Origin: Oxalobacteraceae bacterium
GTDB taxonomy: Bacteria; Pseudomonadota; Gammaproteobacteria; Burkholderiales; Burkholderiaceae_D
Assembly (NCBI GenBank): GCA_025352145.1
Contig: JANXTY010000030.1
Location: forward strand, 124,001-188,000
Direction of reading: 5' to 3'
DNA length: 64,000 nucleotides
Part shown: positions 46,940-56,570 of the stretch, piece by piece
Layout: each line of letters starts with the position of its first letter
Numbering within the stretch: position 1 is the stretch's first letter
Notes under the pieces: generated by a model
What the model saw: only the letters and a program-made list of their open reading frames with translations
Database searches by the model: none
Told to the model about the DNA's origin: nothing
Made by a program: the position numbers and the translations under genes

Positions 46940-47710
46940 ATGACCCGAAAGAAATACGAAGAAGATCTGGACAATCGAGAGCGATGGTTCGTCTCGTATG
47001 CCGACTTCATCACGCTATTGTTTGCTTTCTTTGTGGTCATGTACGCGATCTCATCGATCAATGAAGGTAAGTACCGGGTTCTTTCCAATGCACTCGGTAG
47101 CGCCTTCGGCAAAGCGCCGATAGCCGTTGGAATCCGTCCTGAGAATCAGCCCGAGTTCCCCCTACGGAAAATTCCTGAATTTAAGCTGCGTATGAATGAA
47201 GCGAAATTGCGCCACGAGCGCGAGAACATGACTGTTGTTGCGCGTGATTTAAAAAATGTGCTGGCTCCTCTGGTGCGCGAAGGAAAAGTACGGGTGACGC
47301 AAAGCGCCCGTGGGGTACGGGTCGAAATCAACGCCAGTGTGTTGTTTGCGCCAGGTGAAGCAAAGCTCACGCTTGAATCCGGTCAAGCGCTGAGAGCAGT
47401 TGCCGCGTTATTGAAAAGCGATACCCACGCGATCCAGGTCGAGGGGCATACCGACAATATACCGATTAACAATTTGATGTTTCCATCTAATTGGGAATTG
47501 TCGGGTGTGCGCGCCAGCAGCGTGGTTCGGCTTTTTATCGATAGTGGCGTGGATGAAAATCGTTTGACAGCAATCGGTCATGGTCCCACGCAGCCAGCCA
47601 GTCCGAACGACACGCTAGAAGGTCGCGCACGCAACCGGCGTGTGGTGGTGATGATTCTTGCCGCATTGCCAGACCCGGTAACGGAAGTACCCGTAAGCGC
47701 CGGGCAGTAG
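46940..47710 (+). CDS. motD: Flagellar motor stator protein, MotB family (MotD-like)
   Basis: 256 residues. One membrane helix carries the essential ion-binding D22 (WFVSYADFITLLFAFFVVMY). The OmpA-like peptidoglycan-binding domain (about 140-245) has IQVEGHTDNIPI and NWELSGVRASSVVRLF. It anchors the stator with MotC. Asp22 with this helix type is compatible with proton use, but the coupling ion is not proven. No chemotaxis genes lie between fliA and the stator pair, unlike Pseudomonas. Confidence 0.9.
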   Translation: MTRKKYEEDLDNRERWFVSYADFITLLFAFFVVMYAISSINEGKYRVLSNALGSAFGKAPIAVGIRPENQPEFPLRKIPEFKLRMNEAKLRHERENMTVVARDLKNVLAPLVREGKVRVTQSARGVRVEINASVLFAPGEAKLTLESGQALRAVAALLKSDTHAIQVEGHTDNIPINNLMFPSNWELSGVRASSVVRLFIDSGVDENRLTAIGHGPTQPASPNDTLEGRARNRRVVVMILAALPDPVTEVPVSAGQ

Positions 47711-47748
47711 CATCCATTGTTCTTGCCGTTGGCAGTATGGTGATGGTG

Positions 47749-47782
47749 GGCTGATAGTTGCTCAGCCTAGCCTGATTTTTTT
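47749..47782. terminator. Possible terminator between motD and the lipoprotein gene
   Basis: GGCTGA - TAGTTGC - TCAGCC (47749-47767) is a 6-bp stem, with seven T at 47776-47782 starting 8 nt later. The gap makes it a weak candidate. The convergent position fits. Confidence 0.35.
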
Positions 47783-47797
47783 GATCGGTTGGCGCTT

Positions 47798-48355
47798 CTA
47801 GCCTTGCGGTGCAGCGGGTGGTTTGCAACCGGCGGCTTGACCTACTCCTTTAAGGTAAGCGCGCCGTATTGTGCCTGCGGCGATAGCGGCAGCGACCTCC
47901 CGGGAGTGCCGTTCAGCGCCTGTGAGTTTTCGTACCCAGCTTCTGAATGGGATAACGCCTTCGGCAGCGCCGCGCAGCGCGCCGACAGCGGCATTGCCAA
48001 TGGTCTCTGCGCCTCGCTCAACGAGGCCGGGATTGGTCGCTGATGCGGGAACGTCCAAGTCCGGCCCCAGCACGGCATCGAGCATGCCTACTTCCATCGA
48101 TAGTCCAGCACATGTACGGTCGGTCCCTTGTTTATAAGGTCCTTTTTGAGCGGATTTCAATATGGGTGGAATCTCGGCACTGGTCAAATTCAGATCGTTA
48201 AGCGGCGATAAAACCGCCTGCTCCAATTGGGGATTAGGTTGAGATGGTGAGTTTGTCTTGGCTTCCTTGGGTACCGGTGCATTGCTTTGCACGGCATCAG
48301 GCGTGGCACATCCCGTAAGGGCAACGGACAGTAACAGCAAAATAAATAGTTTCAT
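47798..48355 (-). CDS. Lipoprotein of unknown function
   Basis: 185 residues from the ATG at 48355, chosen because it gives a clean lipoprotein signal (MKLFILLLLSVALTGC16) while the frame upstream to 48424 does not. After a Pro/Gln/Asn-rich linker comes a C-terminal region with C-A-G-L-S-M-E-V-G, an Ala/Gly-rich segment (IGNAAVGALRGAAEGVIPFR) and R-K-L-T-G-A-E-R-H. I recognise no family. It stands alone between the flagellar operon and the MFS pump. Confidence 0.75.
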   Translation of the reverse strand: MKLFILLLLSVALTGCATPDAVQSNAPVPKEAKTNSPSQPNPQLEQAVLSPLNDLNLTSAEIPPILKSAQKGPYKQGTDRTCAGLSMEVGMLDAVLGPDLDVPASATNPGLVERGAETIGNAAVGALRGAAEGVIPFRSWVRKLTGAERHSREVAAAIAAGTIRRAYLKGVGQAAGCKPPAAPQG

Positions 48356-48591
48356 TGAATTATTGTCTCGTGTGTTGTGATGCCGCAGGGCGTGAAAGAA
48401 TACTTCATAATCCGAGGCTGTCAAGCAGCGCGCACCCTGCCGTAAGCTTATTCCAAGATACCAGAGCGATTCTGATAAGTCATGGAAAAATTGGGCGTTG
48501 CGAGAAAAAAAGCTGTTCTTAAGCGGTGCGAATAGCGGCGCCAGTGGAAAGTAGTTCGCTGATCGAAAGGCGCTCCTGCTCCCAAAAAAGA

Positions 48592-49842
48592 TTAGATCAA
48601 GGATCTAGACGAACGTGTTTTGAAGTAATGCCACGCAATCGTCAACGCTATTGTCTGCATCGCCGCACTGACAAAAAAAGTCGTGCCGATGCGCCAGTCA
48701 TTTGCCGGAAGATGACTGATCTCCCCCAAAATAGCGGCACCAATGAGTGGCATGATGACCAATCCCAGACTGGTTAACGATTGCAAGGAACCCATCAGCG
48801 CTCCCTGTTCATGCGCGGATGTGGCTTTGGAAAGAATGCCTTGCAATGCAGGACCGGCTGCAAAGGAAAGCATATTGCATAAAATCAGCACATACATCAT
48901 CCAGCCTTGAGTAGCCAGTCCGTATAACGTCAAGATGATCGCACCTGAAGCCAGGCCTAGCAAAGACAGGCGCACCTCGCCAAATTTTTTCATCAAGGTA
49001 CCCAAGAACACTGCCTGCACCAAGGCTGAAGAAAGTCCAACGCAGAACAAGGCAATGCCATTATCGCGTGGCGTCCAGTGGAAACGAAAATGCGTGTACA
49101 GCACCCACGTCGTATGCAACATCATTTGTCCAAAAGTCACCAGCGCAAATGCAAAAATAAGAGGGCCGATGTCTGATCGCTTGAATAATTTGGACAGTGC
49201 ATTTATCGGATTCGCCTTGGCCAGCGAGAAAGAGGCACGTTTGGCAAGTGGCAGCGATTCGGGAACAAAGAAATAGCCATAGGCCACGTTTGCTGCCGAC
49301 AATGCTGCTGCCACATAAAAAGGCAGGTGTAAATTGATGCTGCCCAGCAGTCCGCCCAGCATAGGGCCGAAAATAAATCCTAACCCAAAAGCGGCGCCCA
49401 CTTTCCCGAAACTCTTGGCGCGGTTTTCCGGCGTTGAAATATCGGATGCATAAGCCGAAGCCACCGACATGCTAGCTGACGATATCCCCCCAATGACGCG
49501 GCCAATAAATAGCGCCGCCAGGTTCGGTGCCAACGCAGTGGCCAGAAAATTCAAGCACATCCCTATCATCGAAAAAAGGAGCACGGGCCGCCGCCCAACC
49601 TTGTCGCTGACTGCCCCCAGGATCGGCATGCAGATAAATTGCATCAAGCCAAATACCGTTGTGAGAATGCCGAACCAGTGCGCTTGCAAATCGCGGCCGA
49701 CGACGAATTCCCCCACCAGGATCGGTAACACAGGGACCGCTAATCCAATCCCCAGCATATCGATAAAGACGCATACCAAAATGAAATTGAGGTTGCCAGT
49801 GTGTGGATGTGTTGCTGTTTGCGACGCATTAGCGAGATTCAT
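48592..49842 (-). CDS. MFS drug/metabolite efflux protein (TetA-like)
   Basis: 416 residues from the ATG at 49842 (MNLANASQ); the frame extends twelve codons further to 49878. Twelve membrane helices. Motif A reads GAVSDKVGRRPVLLFSMIG and the motif C region GLGFIFGPMLGGLLGS, both typical of the TetA/DHA1 group. IFIDMLGIGLAVPVLP-like N-terminus fits the tetracycline-efflux branch. Real substrate is unknown; chromosomal homologues often have none assigned. It is divergent from the LexA-box gene at 50202. Confidence 0.88.
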   Translation of the reverse strand: MNLANASQTATHPHTGNLNFILVCVFIDMLGIGLAVPVLPILVGEFVVGRDLQAHWFGILTTVFGLMQFICMPILGAVSDKVGRRPVLLFSMIGMCLNFLATALAPNLAALFIGRVIGGISSASMSVASAYASDISTPENRAKSFGKVGAAFGLGFIFGPMLGGLLGSINLHLPFYVAAALSAANVAYGYFFVPESLPLAKRASFSLAKANPINALSKLFKRSDIGPLIFAFALVTFGQMMLHTTWVLYTHFRFHWTPRDNGIALFCVGLSSALVQAVFLGTLMKKFGEVRLSLLGLASGAIILTLYGLATQGWMMYVLILCNMLSFAAGPALQGILSKATSAHEQGALMGSLQSLTSLGLVIMPLIGAAILGEISHLPANDWRIGTTFFVSAAMQTIALTIAWHYFKTRSSRSLI

Positions 49843-50201
49843 GAGGACGATATTTTTCTGTAAAAGAAATAGGGGCAAGGTGAAGACAGCGGCGACTGTA
49901 CTTGCATTTCAGTTTTTATTCCATGTTGCAAAAATAATAGATACAAGACAATAGCGCGTTTTTCTAATTATCCATTTTCCCAACGGGCTCTCAGTGACGT
50001 GCTGCGCATAAGCCGAGGCGCACGATAGTGTAGCTGGCCCTCTGCCTGGAATGTATCTATTTTTCCTATTCATGCGCTGGGCCCAGCGAGTCTCTATTGG
50101 GATTGACAGAGGTCTTTTTGTAGGCAAAATAAAATTCTTACGGTCAACCATTCTTTGTATATACTGTACATTCATACAGTTAATTAACGAAGGAGTTCAT
50201 C
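49843..50201. other. Intergenic region with a LexA box
   Basis: 359 bp between the MFS gene and the SOS-type small gene. Apart from the LexA box at 50164-50179 and the ribosome-binding site GAAGGAG (50189-50195), no gene or repeat was recognised. Confidence 0.55.
50164..50179 (+). promoter_or_regulatory. LexA (SOS) box
   Basis: CTGTACATTCATACAG is a perfect CTGT-N8-ACAG site with flanking TA...TT, close to the gammaproteobacterial/betaproteobacterial LexA consensus. It overlaps a TATACT -10-like hexamer at 50160-50165, 22 bp before the GTG of the next gene, a position suited to repression. Confidence 0.75.
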
Positions 50202-50507
50202 GTGGAATTTACCCCTAATCAGCACACCTCGACCTTGCAAAAACATGCTTTGGCATTGGATACTTGCGCCACAGAAAACCAGCCGCCGATCCTGACCAGG
50301 TTTGGCGATATAGTTGATGTACGCAGGCGCGGGGCATTACGCATGGGGCGTTTTGCCGGTACACAAACCCGTACACAAACTGCACCGGCAGTGGTGCGGC
50401 TTTGGAACGAAGATCGGTGCCGCGAGCTGTCCGCTCATCAAGCGCGGTCGCTGGCAGCGCAATTGCTGGAGGCGGCCACGATGGTGGATGCGCAGAATGG
50501 GCATTGA
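50202..50507 (+). CDS. Small protein of unknown function, probably SOS-induced
   Basis: 101 residues from a GTG at 50202, supported by GAAGGAG 6 nt upstream. The product is basic in the middle (DIVDVRRRGALRMGRFAGTQ) and ends in a likely helix (LSAHQARSLAAQLLEAATMV). No signal peptide, membrane helix or known domain. The perfect LexA box directly upstream predicts induction by DNA damage. It converges on the MATE gene with 22 bp between. I cannot name it; division inhibitor, toxin or repair accessory are all possible. Confidence 0.75.
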   Translation: MEFTPNQHTSTLQKHALALDTCATENQPPILTRFGDIVDVRRRGALRMGRFAGTQTRTQTAPAVVRLWNEDRCRELSAHQARSLAAQLLEAATMVDAQNGH

Positions 50508-50529
50508 CCGAGGCTCAAAAATAGCCGCA

Positions 50530-51930
50530 TCACGCTTGTGCAGCAACTATTCGCTGTTTCGATAGCTGCGCTAGCAACCGCAGGAGCAGTAGCGCCGCGA
50601 TAGTCAGTCCTAGTACTAGGCCGACCCAAAATCCCGTTGTTGCCATTGGTGTGAACGGCGCCCAAGGCAACCAGCCTGGTACTAGTCCCAGTCCCAGGAG
50701 GCAACCGAGCGGGAGTGAGAACCCCCAAAATGCGACTAGATGGATCAACATCGGCGGTCGTGTGATTTTGTAGCCACGGATAGCACAAGCTGCAGCAACC
50801 TGGGTCGCGTCGGAGAGTTGGAACAAGGCGGCCAGTAGTAATAAACGAATAGTCATTTCCTGTACTGCCGGATCGGAACTGTAGGTGGCTGCGATGGCCT
50901 GTCGAAACAAGCAAATAAAAATGGCCGACATACATCCGAATGTGAGCGCCATGCCCACGCCGACCCAAGCGGTGAAGCGTGCGCGTGTTGGGTCGCCTTC
51001 CCCCAAGGCCTGACCGACGCGGGTGATCAGGCCGATGCCCAAGCTGAGCGGCACCATGAACATGAGAGAAGCAAAATTGAGGGCGATCTGGTGCGCAGAC
51101 ATGGCGATGATGCCGAAGCGCGCTACTAGCAGGCCGACTACGCTGAAGGCGCTGACCTCTGCAAAATACGTCACGCCGATGGGTAATCCCATTTTTAACA
51201 GGGAAAAAATTTCCGGCCAGTGCGGCCTTTCCCATTGAGAGAAGGGATTTGATTTCTGGTATGCCGGCGCGTGGTTAACCCACCACAGCATCGCGCCTAA
51301 CATCAGCCACATTCCCGCCGCAGTAGACACCGCACAGCCAACTGCACCCAACTTCGGCAAGCCCCAATGGCCGTAAATCAGCAGCCAGTTAAGCATCGTA
51401 TTGAAAACCAATCCACTTAACGCAATCAGCATGATCGGTTTGGTTTGATTCAGACTGGTGTTGTAACCATAAAGCGCACGATAAATAGCAAACGGCGGCA
51501 GGCCGATGCTGATCACATGCAGGAACAGCGTGGCCTTCTCGTGTACGGCCGGTGTTAACTGAAGGCAGTCAAACAGCAGCGCTGCCATATTGGTGAGCAG
51601 GCAGGCTATGAGGCCGACACTCAGGCCTTTCCATAGCGACTGACGTATCAAGTGAGGAAGGCGTGTCAAATCACCCGACCCGACTTCGTGTGCAACCACC
51701 GCATTGATGGCCATCATGATGCCCGAGACGGTAACCATCACGGTCATCCAGATGGACGTGCCCAGCGACACCGTGGCCAGATCTTCGGCACTAGTATGGC
51801 CGGTCATGACAACATCGGCCACACCCATGCCCACGGTGGCGAGTTGACCGACCAGCACTGGCCAGGCTAAGTGCCACAGTGCTGTCCCTTCTTTTCGAAT
51901 CGCGGCAAGGCGGAATGCAGTTATGGACAT
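50530..51930 (-). CDS. MATE-family multidrug efflux protein (NorM-like)
   Basis: 466 residues with twelve membrane helices. WPVLVGQLATVGMGVADVVMTG near the N-terminus and GLPIGVTYFAEVSAFSVVGL at the start of the second half are typical of NorM-type MATE proteins, which export cationic drugs in exchange for sodium or protons. Real substrates are unknown. Nothing downstream on the same strand is clearly co-transcribed. Confidence 0.92.
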   Translation of the reverse strand: MSITAFRLAAIRKEGTALWHLAWPVLVGQLATVGMGVADVVMTGHTSAEDLATVSLGTSIWMTVMVTVSGIMMAINAVVAHEVGSGDLTRLPHLIRQSLWKGLSVGLIACLLTNMAALLFDCLQLTPAVHEKATLFLHVISIGLPPFAIYRALYGYNTSLNQTKPIMLIALSGLVFNTMLNWLLIYGHWGLPKLGAVGCAVSTAAGMWLMLGAMLWWVNHAPAYQKSNPFSQWERPHWPEIFSLLKMGLPIGVTYFAEVSAFSVVGLLVARFGIIAMSAHQIALNFASLMFMVPLSLGIGLITRVGQALGEGDPTRARFTAWVGVGMALTFGCMSAIFICLFRQAIAATYSSDPAVQEMTIRLLLLAALFQLSDATQVAAACAIRGYKITRPPMLIHLVAFWGFSLPLGCLLGLGLVPGWLPWAPFTPMATTGFWVGLVLGLTIAALLLLRLLAQLSKQRIVAAQA

Positions 51931-52319
51931 GGTGAGGGGAGTGTGCTTGTCTACTCTGTCTATTATTGATCAGGCACGATGGGATCCCGATCCAATTTTT
52001 ATAAAAAGCGTGATGCAGGTGTGAATGGTTTTTTTGCTGCTTCTTTGACTCTTGAACCTAGACACGGCAGTTGACCGCTCATCGCAACCAATAAGTTCAT
52101 GAATACAGTGCGTTTTTCGATGTTTAATATCGTCACCATTTGGGTGAGGCTGCTACGAACATGATTGCACATTTTTCGCTCTCGCTGCTGCGTTGATCCT
52201 CGTAGCAGAATGCAGTCTGCGTCCTCGCCTCGTCTCGCCTTGCAGCACCAGCGGAAAATGCACACGCATGTCCGTCCAACTGACGTTTCTAGGTTAAATG
52301 AATACGAATAAATTCGTAC
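51931..52319. other. Intergenic region between nagZ and the MATE gene
   Basis: 389 bp without a supported gene. An 88-codon frame on the minus strand (51999-52265) has odd composition (Arg, Cys and Gln rich) and no recognisable domain. A short palindrome GGGATCCC is present near 51983. Nothing else was recognised. Confidence 0.45.
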
Positions 52320-53825
52320 CTAAGTCTTTGTGCCGTCTATCAGGCAAGGGTTGATACCCTCTGCCTTGATGGTGCCCAGGAGCCATGCTTCGAGCGCATC
52401 CAAGGCAGGCGGTGCAAATCCATAGGTGAGCAAGGCGGGCGCATCAATGTCGAGTGCTTGAAATGGATTCCACAGCGCCAGGTGTAAATCCGGCCGCCAG
52501 CTATGCGTATTTTTCCCGTAGCGTTTGCGGGTAGTCGAGGCTAGCAGAATGAAGCGCTCATCGCCGGGTAATGTTGCCCAATCAAACTGTTCGCTATCGT
52601 GAAAAAACGTCGTCTCGACGTCATACCATTGACTTAGCCGGTCGATGAGTTGTTGCGCCGGCAAACCACTTTCAGACACGCCGTCCGATACCACGCTGGC
52701 GCGAATCACCAAGCGAATTTTGCTCCCCATTGCAGGTGGCGAAGGATTACCGAACGGCGTCAGCCCACGTCGCCATGCAGTCGCCATTAATGCGGTATCT
52801 TCGCTTTCGGTAGTATATGGTTGGCTCATGCAGGGATAGCGTTGTGCCAATTGGTCCAGTCGCGCCAGGCGGGCATTCAATTCGTCGGCAGAAAATTTCC
52901 CCATTGCGATTGCCTCGCACAGCGCATCTAATGTTGTTTGTTGGCTTTCTCTTGTACCTAGTTCCATTACCATATCGGCACCGGCTTCTAATGCCAGGAC
53001 TGCAGCAGTCCCCACGCCGTAATGATCGGCAATGGCGTGCATGTCCATGCCATCAGTAATCACGATGCCTTGAAAATCCCATTGGCCGCGAATCAGATCC
53101 GTCAAAATCGCACGCGATAACGTTGCGGGAAAATTGGCGTCCAGCGTGGGATAAACAATATGCGCGGTCATCATCGCTGGCGCGATCTGTGCCGTTTGCT
53201 GGAAGGGCGAAAATTCGAGGGCTTCCAACGCAGGCCGTGGTTTGTCCACTGTCGGCAAAGCACAATGGGAATCTACGTGCGTATCGCCATGTCCCGGCAC
53301 ATGTTTGACGCAGCAGGCCACACCCTCCGACAAGCTGCCTTCCATCCACGCCAGTGCCAGCGTCGTAGCGCGCTGAGGATCGGCACCAAAGGAGCGCTCG
53401 GCAATTACTGGATTGTGAACGTTGTTATTAAGATCGAGTACAGGAGCGAAATTCCAGTTAAACCCTAGCGATCTCAAGCCCCGTGCTACCGCTGCGCCCA
53501 CCGCGCGCGCCAGTGCAGAATCGTTTGAGGCGCCCAAGGCCAAGGCCGCGGGCGGAGATGGTAGCCAGGTGGTACGTACGACGGCGCCACCTTCTTGATC
53601 AATCGCAATCAGCGCATGTTTTCCCATCACCGTCTGCAGATCAGCAGTCAGCTTGGACAACTGGATTCCATCGACCATGTTTTGACGAAACAGGCACACT
53701 GCGCGAATGTGATTCTCCTGCAAAAATTGCGCGACATCCGCAGTGAGTTCGGTGCCGGGAATCCTGATCATGGTAAGTTGACCCGCGATTTTTCTGGCAT
53801 GCAGGTGATGGCTGCCTTGAGTCAT
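52320..53825 (-). CDS. nagZ: Beta-N-acetylhexosaminidase (GH3) with C-terminal extension
   Basis: 501 residues. The GH3 TIM barrel (about 1-335) has the substrate motif KHVPGHGDTHVDSHCALPTV, including the His of the mobile loop, and the nucleophile Asp in GIVITDGMDMHAI. NagZ removes GlcNAc from muropeptides during cell-wall recycling. Typical proteobacterial NagZ is about 340 residues and a single domain; here about 160 more residues (after RYPCMSQPYT) resemble the second domain of two-domain GH3 enzymes such as those of Bacillus. No signal peptide is seen. Confidence 0.9.
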   Translation of the reverse strand: MTQGSHHLHARKIAGQLTMIRIPGTELTADVAQFLQENHIRAVCLFRQNMVDGIQLSKLTADLQTVMGKHALIAIDQEGGAVVRTTWLPSPPAALALGASNDSALARAVGAAVARGLRSLGFNWNFAPVLDLNNNVHNPVIAERSFGADPQRATTLALAWMEGSLSEGVACCVKHVPGHGDTHVDSHCALPTVDKPRPALEALEFSPFQQTAQIAPAMMTAHIVYPTLDANFPATLSRAILTDLIRGQWDFQGIVITDGMDMHAIADHYGVGTAAVLALEAGADMVMELGTRESQQTTLDALCEAIAMGKFSADELNARLARLDQLAQRYPCMSQPYTTESEDTALMATAWRRGLTPFGNPSPPAMGSKIRLVIRASVVSDGVSESGLPAQQLIDRLSQWYDVETTFFHDSEQFDWATLPGDERFILLASTTRKRYGKNTHSWRPDLHLALWNPFQALDIDAPALLTYGFAPPALDALEAWLLGTIKAEGINPCLIDGTKT

Positions 53826-53954
53826 ATTTCTGATTCCTTATTGATATTCAGAACGATTCAGAACGGCGCAGCCGCAAAAAATCCTGTGCTGATTGGGTGA
53901 GCAGGGTGGTGGCGTCGTTGTGTGGTCGCGGGACTGATGGGATAGCTGACACCT

Positions 53955-54203
53955 TTACTTTTCGCCCCAACGCCAGGTGGGGCGTTCACCTTTTAACCAA
54001 CAGACCGCGATTAGCAGTACGGACAGAAGGGCGGTGTATGCGACAAAGATACCGGCGCCATGACTTGGCAGCAACGTGACTGCGCCGCCAAGCAGCAATA
54101 CGACGAAGACAGCCATGACCAGCCAGCCTTGCCAAGTAAGGGGCAGGCCCCATCCCCATCCGTAACGCTTTGCAGGAAACCAGTACCTCGATTTGTTGGG
54201 CAT
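53955..54203 (-). CDS. Small two-helix membrane protein of unknown function
   Basis: 82 residues from the ATG at 54203 (MPNKSRYWFPAKRYGWGWGL); the frame continues upstream to 54275 without signal-like sequence. Two membrane helices (about 26-44 and 50-68) are connected by a short loop, and the C-terminus is charged (GERPTWRWGEK). The YGWGWGLP-x-TWQGW segment recurs in small hypothetical proteins. No function is evident. Confidence 0.7.
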   Translation of the reverse strand: MPNKSRYWFPAKRYGWGWGLPLTWQGWLVMAVFVVLLLGGAVTLLPSHGAGIFVAYTALLSVLLIAVCWLKGERPTWRWGEK

Positions 54204-54451
54204 TGCGCAGATCCTTATCAGTGCCTTTCGTCGCACGATTATAACTTTGTCGAACGCAGTTTTATTTATATTCACGGGCGCATCTTGGTAGCGAAGTGAT
54301 CCTCAAACGGCTGAAATGTCGTTATTTTCGCGTAAAATCTCCCCTTTGTGAAAATAGCCAACCATTTATCTGAGGGTGATGGTGTGGCGCACTTGCAGAC
54401 GGCATACCTCTTTGCCGATCCTTCCGATTGACTCTTTGAAAATCAAACACG

Positions 54452-55018
54452 ATGACTATTAAATGCGATAAGTGGATTCGCCGCATGGCACAGGAAACCG
54501 GCATGATCGAACCATTTGAACCGGGACAGGTACGGCATGCGAATGGTCAGAAAATCGTTTCCTATGGCACGTCGTCGTATGGATACGATATCCGCTGCGC
54601 CGATGAGTTCAAGATTTTTACCAATATTAATAGCACTATCGTCGATCCGAAAAATTTTGACGAGAATTCTTTCGTGGATATTAAAAGCAATGTCTGCATC
54701 ATTCCACCCAATTCGTTTGCACTGGCACGCACGATTGAATATTTCCGAATTCCGCGTAGTGTGCTCACTATTTGTCTGGGCAAGTCAACTTACGCGCGAT
54801 GCGGAATTATCGTTAACGTGACGCCCTTCGAGCCGGAATGGGAGGGTTATGTGACGCTGGAATTTTCTAATACCACGCCGTTGCCGGCCAAGATTTATGC
54901 GGGAGAGGGTTGTGCCCAGGTACTGTTCTTTGAGAGCGATGAAGTGTGTGAAACGTCGTATAAAGATCGTGGCGGTAAATATCAAGGGCAGGTCGGCGTT
55001 ACCTTGCCCAAGGCATGA
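54452..55018 (+). CDS. dcd: dCTP deaminase
   Basis: 188 residues, normal for Dcd. [20 protein letters not shown], the nucleotide site [19 protein letters not shown] and the catalytic Glu in [19 protein letters not shown] are present. It deaminates dCTP to dUTP for thymidylate synthesis. It stands alone and converges on the HDOD gene. Confidence 0.97.
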   Translation: MTIKCDKWIRRMAQETGMIEPFEPGQVRHANGQKIVSYGTSSYGYDIRCADEFKIFTNINSTIVDPKNFDENSFVDIKSNVCIIPPNSFALARTIEYFRIPRSVLTICLGKSTYARCGIIVNVTPFEPEWEGYVTLEFSNTTPLPAKIYAGEGCAQVLFFESDEVCETSYKDRGGKYQGQVGVTLPKA

Positions 55019-55025
55019 ATCCGGG

Positions 55026-56570
55026 CTAGCGTAAAAGTAGTGCCGCCAGCAACTGCCCTTTCAAGATTTTGATTAGCGCAGTTTCAGCCGGCAGCATGCC
55101 CTCCGGTGCTGGTTTTGCCCGGTCAGCGTAAAACAAACCTAGCGGGATGTGGTTCGAGACTAAAGGCAGAACAATCATGCTGCGGGCATCTGGCAATAAG
55201 GCGTGATGCCACGTTGGGAGCAGGTCACGAATTTGTGGGCTGGTGGCATCGGCAATCATTAAATCAACATCGTTATCCATTGCCGCATGAAATAAGTCGG
55301 TGCCTGATTTGACTGGAAAAACAAAACCCGCTTGACGAGCTGCATGGTGTTCTCCAATGGCCATATGCGCCAGGAATAGGCCGCACTCTTTGTTTTTTAA
55401 GCACAGCGTAGCGAAGCGAAAACCCATGCTGCGGTATAACGTTTCCAGTATCAGCAACATCTGTTGCTCCGGCTTGTGGTGTCCCGAAGCCGTCATCTGG
55501 GTTGCGTCCTGCACGCCAGCTAACAGGAGGTTGCTGGCGTGAATGGGTTTGCCACTCGCATGGTGTGCATCGTCTTGCGTGGGAATGGCATCCAGGAATG
55601 CCGATTGCAAGGCAGGCGGCAGACTAACGGGTTGGATAGGGGCTGTTATTTCATCCGTGTTGTCGAGCGGGGGCAGTAAATCACAACTTTGGATTGTGTG
55701 ATGGATTTCCTCGCTGACCGTAGAAAATAACCTCGCCAGGCTGTCTTTATCCAGGTTTAATGCCGCAGCGAAACGTGCCAGCAAGGCTTGACCTCCGACG
55801 TTCGAGGCCGGATCGTGTGTGTGCATGATCAACCTGGCCGCTTCGGCACTAAATGTGGCGACCTGGCGCATCCATTCTGCCGCATTTTTGGCTGGAAAGA
55901 TTTTTCCATTGGGGATGGGGCTGGTTGCCTGGATGATGGACTCAGGAATATTCCATTCGTGCAAAATTGTCTCGGTAAGAAAATCAAAGCTGCATTCCAG
56001 TATCTGGAAAGATGCTTGGGTTGGCGATAATTTTTCTTGCGAGATTAAACGAAGCACATCGTTGTAGAGTTGATGTTCATGGGAGGCGAGGAGCAAACGT
56101 CCGAGATTTTTAAAGAGGGCAGCGATCGATGCTTCTTCTGCGCCATGAAAGCGACTTTGTCGGGCCATCTCCCGGCCAACCAAGCTGGCGCATAAGGCAT
56201 CGATCAGCTCGATCTTCACATGGTCTGCTTGCTTTCCGTTGGGAAGATTATCGACTAGCAGCATGGTCAATGCATTGATTTTAATGGTGTCGAATCCGAG
56301 CAGAAAAATGGCTCTCGAAATGGTAGTCACCGAAGGACTGGCGGAGGAGCGATAGCATACGGAGTTCGCGAGGCGCAATATTTTTTGAGTTAACGCCACA
56401 TCGGACAGCACGCAGCTGGCTAGAATATGGGCCGCGCCGTTGTCTGATGAGGCTAACTCTACTACCCGTGAAACAGCGCCACCGAGCGCGAGCATATCGA
56501 GGTTATTGCCAAATTTTTGCAATAAACGGTCACGCGTAAAGTTGGTTCTGGAAGAGGCATGGACCTGCAT
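55026..56570 (-). CDS. HDOD-domain signalling protein with C-terminal GAF-like region
   Basis: 514 residues. The HDOD domain (about 20-235) shows LASCVLSDVALTQKILRLAN and TTISRAIFLLGFDTIKINAL. HDOD lacks the catalytic His-Asp pair of HD phosphohydrolases and is thought to bind rather than cut. Residues about 355-510 (RSMGFRFATLCLKN to SMIVLPLVSNHIPLGLFYAD) look like a GAF fold. Such proteins modulate signalling or motility in betaproteobacteria. No ligand or partner can be named. Confidence 0.85.
   Translation of the reverse strand: MQVHASSRTNFTRDRLLQKFGNNLDMLALGGAVSRVVELASSDNGAAHILASCVLSDVALTQKILRLANSVCYRSSASPSVTTISRAIFLLGFDTIKINALTMLLVDNLPNGKQADHVKIELIDALCASLVGREMARQSRFHGAEEASIAALFKNLGRLLLASHEHQLYNDVLRLISQEKLSPTQASFQILECSFDFLTETILHEWNIPESIIQATSPIPNGKIFPAKNAAEWMRQVATFSAEAARLIMHTHDPASNVGGQALLARFAAALNLDKDSLARLFSTVSEEIHHTIQSCDLLPPLDNTDEITAPIQPVSLPPALQSAFLDAIPTQDDAHHASGKPIHASNLLLAGVQDATQMTASGHHKPEQQMLLILETLYRSMGFRFATLCLKNKECGLFLAHMAIGEHHAARQAGFVFPVKSGTDLFHAAMDNDVDLMIADATSPQIRDLLPTWHHALLPDARSMIVLPLVSNHIPLGLFYADRAKPAPEGMLPAETALIKILKGQLLAALLLR

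Noticed and set aside
51999-52265. 88-codon minus-strand frame before nagZ
   Set aside because: Odd Arg/Cys/Gln composition, no domain and no ribosome-binding site; kept only as a note on the intergenic region.
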